A model generated the notes under the pieces. That model worked only from the letters and a program-made list of their open reading frames with translations, was not told the DNA's origin and ran no database searches. 64,000 bases of DNA. Origin: Teredinibacter purpureus (GTDB lineage: Bacteria > Pseudomonadota > Gammaproteobacteria > Pseudomonadales > Cellvibrionaceae). The stretch's first letter is position 1. Each line of letters begins with the position of its first letter. The position numbers and the translations under genes were made by a program. Below, piece after piece: positions 9,399 to 19,779 of this stretch. The stretch covers positions 1,939,501 through 2,003,500 of the forward strand of contig NZ_CP060092.1 of the NCBI RefSeq assembly GCF_014217335.1, read 5' to 3'.

Positions 9399-10527
9399 TT
9401 GTTTCTCCTATAAAAACTAATTCAAGAAGCAGCAATAAGCGCTCTCTAATAGACGATGCCGTTTCTCCCAAATTAACAGTGCAAAACCATATTGGATGCC
9501 CTTGTATGGTAACAACCTCGTCGAGCTCTTTGTCCACCGTGGGGTGCAATAACATACCTATGCTTGATAGCGTGTTAGCGGAGCTAGGCACCTCCTGGCT
9601 ACGAAGGTAGGTATACATTTGGTATATGTATCCGCTTCGAAGTGTTTCTTCTCGATGCCAGCCTTTAGTGGTGACTGAGTTGAATTTTGTGTCGATAACT
9701 AGCCTACATCCAGTGTCGCGTTGATCGATAATAATATCTGTTTTCATGCTTGGCATAATGGCATCAATGCCTGCTGTTTTTTTTGTTACCTGCCAATTGA
9801 ATTGCCTCCCAGCCAAAACACGCCATTGAGCTTTTTCAAGCGTGACTGAGTAAAATCCCGCAATAGCTTTCTCGAATAACTTCCTGAGCCAAGTAACTTC
9901 TTTATCAGGTAAGGCTAGATGATGTTGACCGATAAACTCTGTAGGTAGCGCTAACGAAAATGCTAGGTCTGCTGCAGCAATCATTTTTTGATCTTCTGCA
10001 TCATGACGACCAAAGCGTTCACTTTTTCCGTTATAGCCGGATGGCTTGCCTTTGCTTACCCCTAAACGCTCTAAATTCATGACCAAAGCTTTGCAGCGTC
10101 GAACGAGACCAGCCTTCTTTACAAGTTTACTGAGCTGCTCGAGCGCTGCTCGAACATAACGATTTCTGGGAGTATCGACCGATAGCTCTTCAAAACGACA
10201 ACAAATCTTGCCCTTATCAAGTAACCGATGACGTTCGGTATATAAAGAATCAATGCGACCTCGAACTCGGCCAACAATTGCGACCTTGTTTTCATAGCCA
10301 AAACTTAGATTTCTAGCTAAGCGATGCTCGACTTGATGGCATAAAATTTCAGCGACCAAGTCTGCAATGTCTTCGGGGTTATCTTCAACAGCAATTTTAG
10401 CTGAGCCCAACTGGCGATATAGGTCAGAAGCGTAAAGCATTAAAAGCCAAAGATTTCTGACAGGTATTTTTCCGATGGAACGAGTCTCATCTTCTGAGTA
10501 CGCTGTTTGAGTGGCCCAAGCGCTCAT
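9385..10527 (-). CDS. mcrC: McrC-type nuclease subunit of a type IV restriction system
   Basis: Partner of the McrB-like GTPase/ATPase in cutting modified DNA. The protein of about 380 residues has the McrBC 5-methylcytosine restriction system component layout: an N-terminal RNLWLLMLYASDLY region, a middle helical part, and a C-terminal nuclease core with Asp265 (MKTDIIID) and the DTK motif at 280-282 (LVIDTKFN). The nuclease therefore looks active. The ATG overlaps the mcrB stop by one base (TGATG). An in-frame TTG one codon earlier is possible. Confidence 0.87.
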   Translation of the reverse strand: MSAWATQTAYSEDETRSIGKIPVRNLWLLMLYASDLYRQLGSAKIAVEDNPEDIADLVAEILCHQVEHRLARNLSFGYENKVAIVGRVRGRIDSLYTERHRLLDKGKICCRFEELSVDTPRNRYVRAALEQLSKLVKKAGLVRRCKALVMNLERLGVSKGKPSGYNGKSERFGRHDAEDQKMIAAADLAFSLALPTEFIGQHHLALPDKEVTWLRKLFEKAIAGFYSVTLEKAQWRVLAGRQFNWQVTKKTAGIDAIMPSMKTDIIIDQRDTGCRLVIDTKFNSVTTKGWHREETLRSGYIYQMYTYLRSQEVPSSANTLSSIGMLLHPTVDKELDEVVTIQGHPIWFCTVNLGETASSIRERLLLLLELVFIGETNGHV

Positions 10528-12977
10528 CAAATACCTACAACCAGAGCGTCTTGTGCTTTACGTGAACGTTCTAAATCGTCAAACCAATATTCGTCTAGTA
10601 ATGGCCCTATTTCAGTTTGAACAACACTCTTATACCACTTTTCGGCATCTTTAATCGTGTTGCTAAAAGCAGGAGTGACATAGCTGTGGCCAACCTTAAA
10701 TTGAGCGCCGAGGTTTCTGTCTTTCTCAATATCATTGTTTAGCGCCAAGAGGCGAGTTTCAATCTCTTCTAACAACGTCATTGAAATACCTGCCTTTGCA
10801 TGAACCCATTGTCGCCAAGGCTCACCAAATATTGGCTTTAAGTCAATGAAAGCAAATCGTCGACGCAATGCGAGATCAACCAATGCAAGAGAGCGATCAG
10901 CGACATTCATTGTGCCAATGACGTACAAGTTATCAGGTACAAACACACGCTCACTTTCATTTCGGCGATAGCTTAGCTCTAAGGCTTCAGTTGGAGTTCG
11001 TTTGTCAGCTTCAAGTAAGGTCAGCATTTCACCGAAAATTTGTGCTGGATTGCCTCTGTTTATTTCTTCAATGACTACAACATGTTTAGTCTTAGCGTCT
11101 TTTTTCGCTTCATTAATCATTTCTAAAAACGGACCATCAGCCAATGTTAACTTTCCATCACCCGATGGCCGCCAACCGCGAACAAAGTCCTCATATGACA
11201 AGTTTGGGTGAAATTGAACTGCCCGTAATTTGCTATCATTCCTTTGGCCCATCAGCGCAAATGCTAATCGTTTCGCAAGCCAAGTTTTTCCCGTTCCAGG
11301 AGGTCCTTGCAAAATAAGGTTTTTCTTGGTGCGAAGTCGTTCTAAAATCTCACCTAAGGACTCTCTGTCGATAAAGCACCCGTCAGTGATAATGTCATCC
11401 AGTTGATAAGGTTCAATGGGCGCTGCGGTTACTTCAGACTCTCCCTCATCATCTGCAGTTTCATCAACAAAATCCGGATCTGTTGCATTTGGATGAGCTG
11501 AAGTATCGCCATCTTTATATAGCCAAGCCGCGAGCGAAAGTTCAGGAAACGAATGCACAGGGTAGGCTTCTTCCTGAAATCGTAACTCCAATTCATCCAG
11601 TACTTTCAGGTAATCCTTTGAACTACAGCGTCGCTTAGGGCCATTTTTGCCGATATCAATACCTAGCTTTTTAGTGATGTAAAGCTGAGACTGACCGTCA
11701 AGAGTTAAATAATTCCATGGGCGGATCCAATATAGCGCCATAGTCAAGTTCCAGCCGACGCCATATTGACTGGTTACTTGGTCATAAGCAGAGCTGAATT
11801 CACTGCGAGCATCAGAGTTGTCGCTATCTGAAAACTGCAAAGCGATATCAAAGAAGCTCCATAACGATTCTATATCTGTAGTCTGGCGCTTATCTTCAAA
11901 CCCAAAAAACCATGATTTTTGGTTGTTTAAAATGGGGATACCCTCGAAAGAGTTGGGCACACCCTCGGTGACACCTAAATAATCAGCAAGGTCTTTGGCA
12001 ATGGCCTTGCGGTTTTCATCCGTTATACCTCGGTTAAATAATCCTATGACAGTAAATGGACAAATATCATCTAACTGTTTGTCTTTAATATACGAAAGAT
12101 CAAATTTATCGGCGAGCTGGATGACAAATGAAATAAGTTCTTGGCGCTTATCCTTGTAGGTGATGAGCTTGTCGGCGACAGCTTCATAAAACTGAGTCCA
12201 TTTAAATCGTTGCTTATCTATTGGCGTATCACCGAATCGTTCCTTCCAATAGGGGGCATTACGGAATCGGTCAACATCTTGAGGCTTGCTATTGAATGTG
12301 AAATTAACCAGACCTTCAGTCATCCACTCGTCGGGGGATACTCGCCAGATTGTGCTTCGATTGGTATAAAAATACCATTCTTTAACAGGCTCCTGTCTCG
12401 GTTCCCAGTCAACATCAACGAAGCGACCATCGCCATGATTTTTGGTGACGACCCCAATAGCTTTAATGCCCATAACCGAAACGGATTGCTCTTTGTTGTC
12501 AAAAGATAGGTTTCGCTTACGAACATAAGAGGACTTAATAGCAATTTTGTCACCTGGCTGCATTGAACGAACAACATCAAGGTATTTGTCTTTATAGCCA
12601 TTTTGCCAAACGCCTTCTGCCAAGAATCGATCGGTTTGGTCTTCGCTGCCTTTCCCGTAAGACGCACCAACGAACCAGTACGATTTAGGGGGGGCAGTGG
12701 TTGTGTCCGCCTTAGCTAATATTTCAGAAAGTACTTCATCCGATATCGGTAGCTGATGTTTATCAAGCACTGATCTGAGGCGCAACTTGAGCTCAGCGGT
12801 GGTATTGCTCTTAACATTCCAGTCAGTGTACTTTTTTGTTTCAGTAACGATATTTGTTAGCTGTTCAATTACGTCATTGAGTTTATCTTGCTCGATGCTT
12901 ATTTTTTTAGTCTCTACAAGTGACGACACAAACTTTTTTAAGTCACTTTCTGAATTACTAATTGATTCATTAATCAT
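10527..12977 (-). CDS. mcrB: McrB-like AAA+ motor with N-terminal EVE-like reader domain
   Basis: Motor and recognition subunit of a type IV restriction system. Of 816 residues, about 98-225 resemble an EVE/PUA-like modified-base reader (SYWFVGASYGKG, PGDKIAIKSSYVRK, EWYFYTNRSTIWRV); this assignment is inferred from pattern. Residues 230-500 are helical and unassigned, with an acidic linker at 497-516. The AAA+ domain has Walker A GPPGTGKT (558-565), Walker B VVVIEEINR (633-641) and the McrB-type signature MNVADRS (690-696). E. coli McrB has GxxGVGKT and NTADRS. The start is 46 bases after the hsdR stop, the largest gap within the operon. Confidence 0.87.
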   Translation of the reverse strand: MINESISNSESDLKKFVSSLVETKKISIEQDKLNDVIEQLTNIVTETKKYTDWNVKSNTTAELKLRLRSVLDKHQLPISDEVLSEILAKADTTTAPPKSYWFVGASYGKGSEDQTDRFLAEGVWQNGYKDKYLDVVRSMQPGDKIAIKSSYVRKRNLSFDNKEQSVSVMGIKAIGVVTKNHGDGRFVDVDWEPRQEPVKEWYFYTNRSTIWRVSPDEWMTEGLVNFTFNSKPQDVDRFRNAPYWKERFGDTPIDKQRFKWTQFYEAVADKLITYKDKRQELISFVIQLADKFDLSYIKDKQLDDICPFTVIGLFNRGITDENRKAIAKDLADYLGVTEGVPNSFEGIPILNNQKSWFFGFEDKRQTTDIESLWSFFDIALQFSDSDNSDARSEFSSAYDQVTSQYGVGWNLTMALYWIRPWNYLTLDGQSQLYITKKLGIDIGKNGPKRRCSSKDYLKVLDELELRFQEEAYPVHSFPELSLAAWLYKDGDTSAHPNATDPDFVDETADDEGESEVTAAPIEPYQLDDIITDGCFIDRESLGEILERLRTKKNLILQGPPGTGKTWLAKRLAFALMGQRNDSKLRAVQFHPNLSYEDFVRGWRPSGDGKLTLADGPFLEMINEAKKDAKTKHVVVIEEINRGNPAQIFGEMLTLLEADKRTPTEALELSYRRNESERVFVPDNLYVIGTMNVADRSLALVDLALRRRFAFIDLKPIFGEPWRQWVHAKAGISMTLLEEIETRLLALNNDIEKDRNLGAQFKVGHSYVTPAFSNTIKDAEKWYKSVVQTEIGPLLDEYWFDDLERSRKAQDALVVGI

Positions 12978-13023
12978 TTTTAAACGCCCCTAGATTCCAA
13001 ACTGAAGTCCATCATTTATTGTT

Positions 13024-16000
13024 TTACTTCGTCCATGAGTTGGACAGGGTTTCGGCTTGCTTTAAAATAAGCTCCACCGCTTCAGCCGCTTTGTCTGGCG
13101 GGTACTTCCAACGCTGCAATGTTCGTCTAACCAATATTTTTAGTTTCGCTCGAACACTATCTCTTACTTGCCAATCAACAGTAGTGGACCGTCTAAGCTT
13201 TTCGGTAATCTCAACGGCGATTTGCTTAAGAATGTCATCGCCTAATTCCCTTACTGCGCTTTCGTTGTTGGCTAACGCATCATAAAAGGCAACTTCATCG
13301 GGGTTTAGCCCAAGCTCAGCTTCGCGTTCCATTTCGGCCTGGAACTCTTTAGCCATTTGAATCAGCTCTTCAATAACCTGCGCCGTTTCAATAGCGCGGT
13401 TATTGTATTTTCGTAGCGTTTCTTGCAGTCGGTCAGAAAATTTCTTTTCTTGCACAACGTTGTTTCGCTTCTTAGCTTTGATGTCGTCTTTTAACAGTTT
13501 CTCCAAAAGCTCAACGGCCAAGTTTCGATGTGGCATTTGTCGAACGTCTTCTAAAAATTCATCCGATAGCAGTCCAATATTTGGCTTGTCTAATCCGCAA
13601 AGCGCAAATACATCGGCTACGGCCTCAGCAACAACGGCATTATCAAGAATTTGCTTTAAGGCAGAATTTTTCTCTTCCTGAGTACGCTTTCTATCAACAG
13701 AAGTGAATTTTGATATCGCTGCTTTAATCGCTGAATAAAACGCTATTTCTTTTCTTAAGGCTTTTGCTTCATCCAATGTGCTGCAGAGCGAGTAAGCTTT
13801 ACTGGCGGCTAGCACTAAATCGAGAAAGCGTTTCTTGCCATCGCTTAATCCAAGCACATAGTTGGCAGCAGGCACTAAAATCTTATGGGCTTCATTTTCA
13901 AAGCCAGAGATGTCGATACCATCGCCCTGTGGGGTTTTGGCAAACATCCCCCGTAATGCATCCAATTTCTCAAGAAAAATAGCAAAAGCCTCTTCTGCTT
14001 GTAATGCGGGTTCGCCTTTTCCGTTAGAGTCTGTATAGGTTTTTAATGCCTGCTTTAATTCATTAGCAATACCTATGTAGTCAACCACTAGGCCGCCAGG
14101 TTTGTTTTTAAATACCCGGTTCACGCGCGCGATAGCCTGCATCAGGTTATGGCCCTTCATAGGTTTATCAACGTACATAGTGTTACAGCAAGGCGCATCA
14201 AAACCTGTTAGCCACATATCGCGCACAATCACGAGCTTAAGCGGGTCGTTTATGTCTTTAAAACGAGTTTCTAATCGTTTTTTAGTTTTCTTGTTGTAGA
14301 TGTGAGGCTGCAACAATGGCTTGTCCGATGCCGAGCCAGTCATGACTATTTTAATCGCGCCTTTTTCAGGGTCGGCGGCTGTGTCTAATGGAGCGCCATG
14401 CCATTCTGGGCGCAAGGCGACTATTTCGTTGTATAAATGTGCGCAAATATCTCGGCTCATACCCACAATCATGGCTTTGCCATCCATGGTGGCATTGCGT
14501 GTTTCAAAGTGGTCGACTAGATCTTTAGCTACTTGCGTCAAACGAGGCGTTGCGCCTACGAGCTTTTCTAGTCGGCTCCATTCCCCTTTGGTTTTTTCAC
14601 GGTTAGAGAGATCCTCTTCGTCTTCAACCACCTCGTCGACTTCATCAGACAATGCGGATATTTCATCGTGGTTCAAATCTAATTTAGCAAGGCGAGACTC
14701 GTAGTAAATGGGCACAGTGGCACCGTCATCTACGGCATCCTGAATGTCATAGATGGAAACATAGCCGCCAAACACCGCGCGCGTATCCTTGTCTTCTTGC
14801 GAGATAGGCGTGCCGGTAAAGCCAATAAAGGAAGCAAAGGGTAACGCGTCTCGCATATGTTTGGCGTAACCAAACTTATAATGGCCATCAGCAGTCAACG
14901 TAGCTTTCAAACCATATTGGCTTCGATGTGCTTCGTCGGAAATCACCACCAAGTTGTGCCGATTATTTAATATGGGGTGATGCGATTCTTCCTTGCCATT
15001 TTCATCTTTGATCAGAGCAAACTTCTGTACTGTTGTGAATATGATGCCCCCCGATTCCCGCTCAGCAAGCAATTGGCGAAGCGTATCTCGATCATTGGCC
15101 TGCACTGGTGTTTGCTTTAACAGCTCTACGGCATTCGAGAAGGTAGCAAATAGCTGTCCATCAAGGTCGTTGCGGTCGGTTACCACAATCAGTGTTGGGT
15201 TGTTCATTGCGGGTTGCTGCAAGAGCTTACCGGCGTAGCAGCACATTGAAATACTTTTACCGCTGCCCTGGGTATGCCAAACCACACCGGCTTTTTTACT
15301 GCCGGGTATCACTTCATCGCCATAGCTCGCGCGTTTTTCACCAACGGTATTGGTTTCTAGCTCTTGTGAGGCTACCACGGTGGCTTTAACGGCTTCGCGC
15401 ACTGCATGAAACTGGTGGTAACCTGCTATTTTCTTAATAATGAGCTCGCCATCGGTTTCAAATAGTACAAAGAAACGGATGTAATCGAGAAATAATTCCC
15501 GATCAAAAAAGCCACGCACCATGGTTTCTAGCTGCCACTCTAGCAATGGCTTATCGTCTTCATCTTTAATCGTACGCCAAGGCATAAAACGTTCTTGGTT
15601 GGCGGTAAGCGACCCTACGCGTGCGGTGTATCCATCACTGACGACGAGTGCTTCGTTAAAAACAAATAGGTCCGAAACTTCATCTTTGTAGGTTTGTAGT
15701 TGATTAAACGCATCCCAAATATCAGCATTTTCATCGCTGGGGCTTTTTAATTCGAGTACGGCAAACGGCAGGCCGTTGATAAAGCAAATGACATCTGGGC
15801 GGCGTGGTTGTTTGGTGCCCGTTATCGTAAATTGATTAGCCGCAACAAAGTGATTGTTTTCCATCCGTTCAAAGTCAACAAGGAAGGCATGATCGCTGAC
15901 TATTTCAGAACCCGCTGAGGGCTCTTGATCCGCTGAAGGCTCGCCACCATCATCATCCAACTTAAATTCAACAGCAACGCCCTCAAGCAGTAAGCGATGA

Positions 16001-16269
16001 AAGGCTCGGTTATTAGTAACAAGGTCGAGGCTTTCAGGTTTACTAATTTTACTCAATACTTGTTCAAAGCAGTTTTCCAGCACTTGTGCGGGTAAGTGCG
16101 GGTTGATCTTCTCAAATACTTGCCGCAAGTCATTTTCTAAAATCGTCTGAGCATAGTCGCGGCGCTTTGGGTTTGAACCGTCAGGTGCGATATCAGGACC
16201 ATGCAATACATCCCAGCCACCTTCGCGAAACCAATCTAAACAGAGGTTTTCTAATTGTTCTTCATTCAT
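13024..16269 (-). CDS. hsdR: Type I restriction enzyme, restriction subunit HsdR
   Basis: Translocase-nuclease subunit that pumps and cuts unmodified DNA. Of 1081 residues, the N-terminal nuclease domain has Asp159 and ELK at 173-175; the superfamily-2 helicase has Walker A TQGSGKS (333-339), DEAH (445-448), a FTGTP motif III and the late motifs around TGFDAP and QAIARVNR. The C-terminal helical domain binds HsdM. Residues 105-126 hold an Asp/Gly/Ser/Glu-rich insert with an internal repeat. The start overlaps the rhuM stop as ATGA. Confidence 0.96.
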   Translation of the reverse strand: MNEEQLENLCLDWFREGGWDVLHGPDIAPDGSNPKRRDYAQTILENDLRQVFEKINPHLPAQVLENCFEQVLSKISKPESLDLVTNNRAFHRLLLEGVAVEFKLDDDGGEPSADQEPSAGSEIVSDHAFLVDFERMENNHFVAANQFTITGTKQPRRPDVICFINGLPFAVLELKSPSDENADIWDAFNQLQTYKDEVSDLFVFNEALVVSDGYTARVGSLTANQERFMPWRTIKDEDDKPLLEWQLETMVRGFFDRELFLDYIRFFVLFETDGELIIKKIAGYHQFHAVREAVKATVVASQELETNTVGEKRASYGDEVIPGSKKAGVVWHTQGSGKSISMCCYAGKLLQQPAMNNPTLIVVTDRNDLDGQLFATFSNAVELLKQTPVQANDRDTLRQLLAERESGGIIFTTVQKFALIKDENGKEESHHPILNNRHNLVVISDEAHRSQYGLKATLTADGHYKFGYAKHMRDALPFASFIGFTGTPISQEDKDTRAVFGGYVSIYDIQDAVDDGATVPIYYESRLAKLDLNHDEISALSDEVDEVVEDEEDLSNREKTKGEWSRLEKLVGATPRLTQVAKDLVDHFETRNATMDGKAMIVGMSRDICAHLYNEIVALRPEWHGAPLDTAADPEKGAIKIVMTGSASDKPLLQPHIYNKKTKKRLETRFKDINDPLKLVIVRDMWLTGFDAPCCNTMYVDKPMKGHNLMQAIARVNRVFKNKPGGLVVDYIGIANELKQALKTYTDSNGKGEPALQAEEAFAIFLEKLDALRGMFAKTPQGDGIDISGFENEAHKILVPAANYVLGLSDGKKRFLDLVLAASKAYSLCSTLDEAKALRKEIAFYSAIKAAISKFTSVDRKRTQEEKNSALKQILDNAVVAEAVADVFALCGLDKPNIGLLSDEFLEDVRQMPHRNLAVELLEKLLKDDIKAKKRNNVVQEKKFSDRLQETLRKYNNRAIETAQVIEELIQMAKEFQAEMEREAELGLNPDEVAFYDALANNESAVRELGDDILKQIAVEITEKLRRSTTVDWQVRDSVRAKLKILVRRTLQRWKYPPDKAAEAVELILKQAETLSNSWTK

Positions 16270-17312
16270 CGTTCATCTCCGCTTTTCTTAGCCAAGCGTT
16301 TTTTAATCTCACGGTCAAAGTCTGATTCAATCTTTTGCTGTTTGTTGAATTGCTCATACTCCTCATGGGCTTTTTGCTCAGCCTGCTTGCGTGAAATATT
16401 GCCGTAACCGTCTAAAATATTGTATTCATTAAAGGCCAAAAATTTATTCACGCTTTCGCTAAAGCCTTCCATGGTAAAGGCATTTCGTCGCTCGATAATG
16501 CCTTCTATGTAGTCAAAAAATGCACCTACGGCACGTTCCAGCTTCTTAATATCGGCTTCGCTTAAATAGTTTTTGGCAATAACGGTGTCTGACTTTAAAA
16601 CACGGCCTGCTGGGGCGTTTTTATAAGTGCTCATACCCATTAACGGTTTGCTGGCATCGGCGTGGTTAGCAATCATTTCTGCAGCGGTGTGGCCAGTAAT
16701 GGCAAAGTGAAACTTATCTTGCACATGGGCATAAAACAGGCGCGTGGTTTCCGACTTTGGGTCGTAATCCATACTGCACTCGGCAAAAATATCGGTGATC
16801 TGTTGGTAAACACGCCGCTCGCTGGCGCGTATGGAGCGCACGCGTTCCAGTAGCTCTTTAAAGTAGTCTTTACCAAAGTATTGACCGTTTTTTAGGCGCT
16901 CATCATCCATGGCAAAGCCTTTGATGATGTACTCTTTGATTAAGGCCGTCGCCCAAATGCGAAATTGGGTGGCTTGCGCCGAGTTTACGCGATAACCCAC
17001 CGAGATTGCCGCGTCTAGGTTGTAGTATTTGGTCTGGTAGGTTTTGCCGTCGTCGGCAGTTGTTTCCAAAATGGAAATAACTGAATATTCGACTAACTCG
17101 TTGCTTTCAAAGATGTTTTTTAGGTGTTTAGAGATCCCCGGCACACCGACTCCAAACAATTCCGCCATACGCTTTTGGGTGAGCCACAGGGTCTCGTTAT
17201 TGAGCAATACCTCCACTTTTACTTCGCCGCTGGGGGCGGTGTAAAGCAAAAACTCGGTGCTTTGGTCTTGTAGGCTAAGGGCATTATTGGGTTTTAGGGG
17301 TTTATCGCTCAT
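16266..17312 (-). CDS. rhuM: RhuM family protein in the restriction operon
   Basis: A 348-residue member of the RhuM family, named after a Salmonella pathogenicity-island gene; its biochemical role is not known. Recognisable parts are the N-terminal [16 protein letters not shown] helix-turn-helix-like block, the [16 protein letters not shown] segment, the [16 protein letters not shown] block, and a C-terminal Glu/Lys-rich coiled coil. It overlaps fic and hsdR by 4 bases each. RhuM genes are repeatedly found next to type I hsd genes, which points to a defence-related or regulatory role. Confidence 0.88.
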   Translation of the reverse strand: MSDKPLKPNNALSLQDQSTEFLLYTAPSGEVKVEVLLNNETLWLTQKRMAELFGVGVPGISKHLKNIFESNELVEYSVISILETTADDGKTYQTKYYNLDAAISVGYRVNSAQATQFRIWATALIKEYIIKGFAMDDERLKNGQYFGKDYFKELLERVRSIRASERRVYQQITDIFAECSMDYDPKSETTRLFYAHVQDKFHFAITGHTAAEMIANHADASKPLMGMSTYKNAPAGRVLKSDTVIAKNYLSEADIKKLERAVGAFFDYIEGIIERRNAFTMEGFSESVNKFLAFNEYNILDGYGNISRKQAEQKAHEEYEQFNKQQKIESDFDREIKKRLAKKSGDER

Positions 17313-18304
17313 ACATTGCTCACTACTTCCCAGTGGCCGGTTTTGTCCGAACCGCTTCGGGTTAATTTTCCCGCTTGTTGCAGCTTTGTAATGGCGCGCC
17401 CAATGGTGCGAAGGTCTTTGCCCAGATTGTCGGCCATTTGTTGGCGTGTTATCTGTGGGTTTTGTTGAATTAACGCCAGTATTGCCTCGGGGGTTTTAAG
17501 GGCGGCGCTATTTTCGGGAGAATTTACAGGGGCGTTTACAGGGGCGTTTACAGGGGCGTTTTTGGACAAGGTCTGAGAGATAACCGATAACATAAAATGA
17601 ATAAAAGGCGTACTTTGCGCTTGTTCGTCGGCCTGCTCTAGGGCCTGATAATACTGGTGTTGGCTATCTTTTATAACGCTTTCCAAGGGCAAGGCGAGAA
17701 ATAAGGGATGCCATTTTGACAAAATCAGCGTTTGCCACAAGCGGCCCATGCGCCCGTTGCCATCGGTAAAGGGGTGGATGAACTCAAATTCGTAGTGAAA
17801 CACGCAGCTGTTAATCAAAGGGTGGTGGCTTGATTGCTGTAGCCACCCCATCAAATCGGCCATCAATCCGGATACTTGATGCGCAGGCGGGGCGACATGG
17901 TGCACTGTTTTACCCTTGTGTATGCCCACGGCTTTATTGCGGAATTGACCCGCGTTTACGAGTATATCCGACATCATTAAGGCATGAGCTTGCAATAAAT
18001 CGTCTGTACCTTCTGGGCTTAACTGTGGCAAGGCCTCATACGCTTTAATGGCCCCTTGCACTTCGGCCAATTCACGGGCGCTGCCCATCACCGGCTGCCC
18101 ATCGACAATGGCGGTGATCTGTTCTTCTGTCAGTGTATTGCCTTCAATGGCCAGAGTGCCGGTAATGGTTTTAATGCGGTTTTGCTTGCGCAGCTGGGGT
18201 GAGGCATCAAATGCGCGGGCGTTGAGCATCCCCACCTGCTCGCTGATGGTCGCCACCAGATTGAGAATATCTGCGGTGATCGTAAAAGGTGGGGTATAGC
18301 TCAT
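17309..18304 (-). CDS. Fic family protein (predicted AMP-transferase) with winged helix
   Basis: Probably transfers AMP or another nucleotide moiety to a target protein. Of 331 residues, the Fic core has the complete catalytic motif HPFTDGNGRMGR at 177-188, and an upstream TLAIEG at 50-55 fits the (S/T)xxxE(G/N) inhibitory helix, so the enzyme should be self-inhibited (class II). A linker of about residues 248-262 has the tetrapeptide APVN repeated three times, encoded by a 12-base tandem repeat. A C-terminal winged helix (about 270-325) suggests DNA binding. It overlaps hsdS and rhuM by 4 bases each. The target is unknown. Confidence 0.9.
   Translation of the reverse strand: MSYTPPFTITADILNLVATISEQVGMLNARAFDASPQLRKQNRIKTITGTLAIEGNTLTEEQITAIVDGQPVMGSARELAEVQGAIKAYEALPQLSPEGTDDLLQAHALMMSDILVNAGQFRNKAVGIHKGKTVHHVAPPAHQVSGLMADLMGWLQQSSHHPLINSCVFHYEFEFIHPFTDGNGRMGRLWQTLILSKWHPLFLALPLESVIKDSQHQYYQALEQADEQAQSTPFIHFMLSVISQTLSKNAPVNAPVNAPVNSPENSAALKTPEAILALIQQNPQITRQQMADNLGKDLRTIGRAITKLQQAGKLTRSGSDKTGHWEVVSNV
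17526..17561 (+). repeat. 12-base tandem repeat, three perfect copies, within fic
   Basis: The unit ACAGGGGCGTTT occurs three times head to tail and encodes the Asn-Ala-Pro-Val linker repeat on the minus strand. Copy changes would keep the reading frame. A degenerate partial copy precedes it. Confidence 0.9.
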
Positions 18305-19779
18305 GCGTTGGCCTCACTGGTTTCCTCATTTAAGGTTGAGAGGTCGATTTCGCCGGAGAGGAGCTTGGGTAGGAGAGTGTTCCTTAACTCTTGCAAATAT
18401 GTCTTTTCACTATTTAAATTCATAATAAATGGATAAAAGCTTTTGGTCTTTTTTGAAAATTTTTCTCTTAGATCTTTTGGTGGCAGTGAGAACGGAAATT
18501 TCATTATGGCATCTTTATCACCACGGGGCATTTTTGCCCCTTTGGACGTTGTCATCATGTACTCAAAAAAACGGTCTTGGTAAACAAGGTTATAGACAAA
18601 TTCGGTTTCTTTTTTTTCTAGGCTAGAGAACCCTAGAACATCAGCTGAACGCCCCCCATTAAAAGTCGCTAACCATATTTTTTTGAAATAGGGTCTAATA
18701 TTAGAAATTAAAATATCGCATTTATGAAATGCTGGAACTGTGTTTACTGTCGGTAGGTTGGATGCTGAGGTAATTCCCTTTCTATTCTCAAGCATATTTT
18801 CAGTTGATATGTAATGATCTAAATCCAGAGAAGAAACTTGTATTCGCTCTGAAGTAAATTGCAATACATCTTGTAGAGTTCCTTTTTCCCATCCCTCCGG
18901 TATCTCCCCAAGCTCAGACTCCTGCATCCTTGATGGAAACAAAGCGGCGGTTTGGGCGAGTTGTTGGTAGGTTGCTCCCGGCATCCGGCCTCCTGCGACA
19001 TTTGCATCTCCTTCGGCAGCGGCTCCTTGCGCTGCTCTACCTCCTGCATCCATGCAGTCGTGTGCGTCACGGTCTAGGTTGCTTTGTTTAAGCTCGGCTA
19101 ATGCTTCAAGGCTAAGTGAGGAAATAACACTCATGGCGGCGAGTTCGGCCTCTTCGGCACTGCCGCCCGATTCCAGTACGGCTATTTTGGCTTTGACGGG
19201 ATCGAAATCGACAAACCAGCTTTTGAATATGGCTTGGGCGATGGCTTCTAGGGTTTGGTTTGTTTGGGTGTTTAGTTGGGTTTTGTTTGCCAAATTTGAC
19301 AGAACTTTCGCAATACGCTCCTCGTGATATGGGAGCCTTGGTATATTCAAAGCCTTTAGAACTGGAATCCGTACGTTACTCACAGTAGACCCTGTACCTT
19401 CATTCCATGAAATCTGATGCTGAACAAATGGCGACTGTAGCGCCCAGAATAAATACTCCCCACAAATCTCTGATTTTGGCCTAAGTAATACCTGTCGTTG
19501 ACCAAGGCAACATTGGATACCTTCAGGAATAAGACAAACCTCTCCCATTGGTGCTTCTCTGGTAAAAATAATATCGCCCGCTTGCGGTTTGGCTCGTTTT
19601 ATTCTACTTAAATAACCCTCTTTATTTGTAAAGCTTGGAGTACTAAGACTCAAAGTACCATTTTTAATATTCTGATTTCTAGTAACAATATAGCCTTCAT
19701 CCGTCCATTTAGGCGTTGAATGAGGGCAATCTATTATCAACTCACACATAGACTCTAACGTGACGGTACTAGCACTCAT
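18301..19779 (-). CDS. hsdS: Type I restriction enzyme, specificity subunit HsdS
   Basis: Recognises the bipartite target sequence for HsdM and HsdR. The 492-residue protein has two target recognition domains (about 1-190 and 300-490), each followed by a conserved helical segment; the first ends TLEAIAQAIFKSWFVDFDPVKAK-like text and the second LLPKLLSGEID. Between them, residues about 235-273 form an Ala/Gly/Asp-rich insert unlike normal spacers, related in sequence to an insert in hsdM. The ATG at 19779 is chosen because it overlaps the hsdM stop by 11 bases; the longer frame adds 19 basic residues translated out of hsdM. Confidence 0.92.
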   Translation of the reverse strand: MSASTVTLESMCELIIDCPHSTPKWTDEGYIVTRNQNIKNGTLSLSTPSFTNKEGYLSRIKRAKPQAGDIIFTREAPMGEVCLIPEGIQCCLGQRQVLLRPKSEICGEYLFWALQSPFVQHQISWNEGTGSTVSNVRIPVLKALNIPRLPYHEERIAKVLSNLANKTQLNTQTNQTLEAIAQAIFKSWFVDFDPVKAKIAVLESGGSAEEAELAAMSVISSLSLEALAELKQSNLDRDAHDCMDAGGRAAQGAAAEGDANVAGGRMPGATYQQLAQTAALFPSRMQESELGEIPEGWEKGTLQDVLQFTSERIQVSSLDLDHYISTENMLENRKGITSASNLPTVNTVPAFHKCDILISNIRPYFKKIWLATFNGGRSADVLGFSSLEKKETEFVYNLVYQDRFFEYMMTTSKGAKMPRGDKDAIMKFPFSLPPKDLREKFSKKTKSFYPFIMNLNSEKTYLQELRNTLLPKLLSGEIDLSTLNEETSEANA

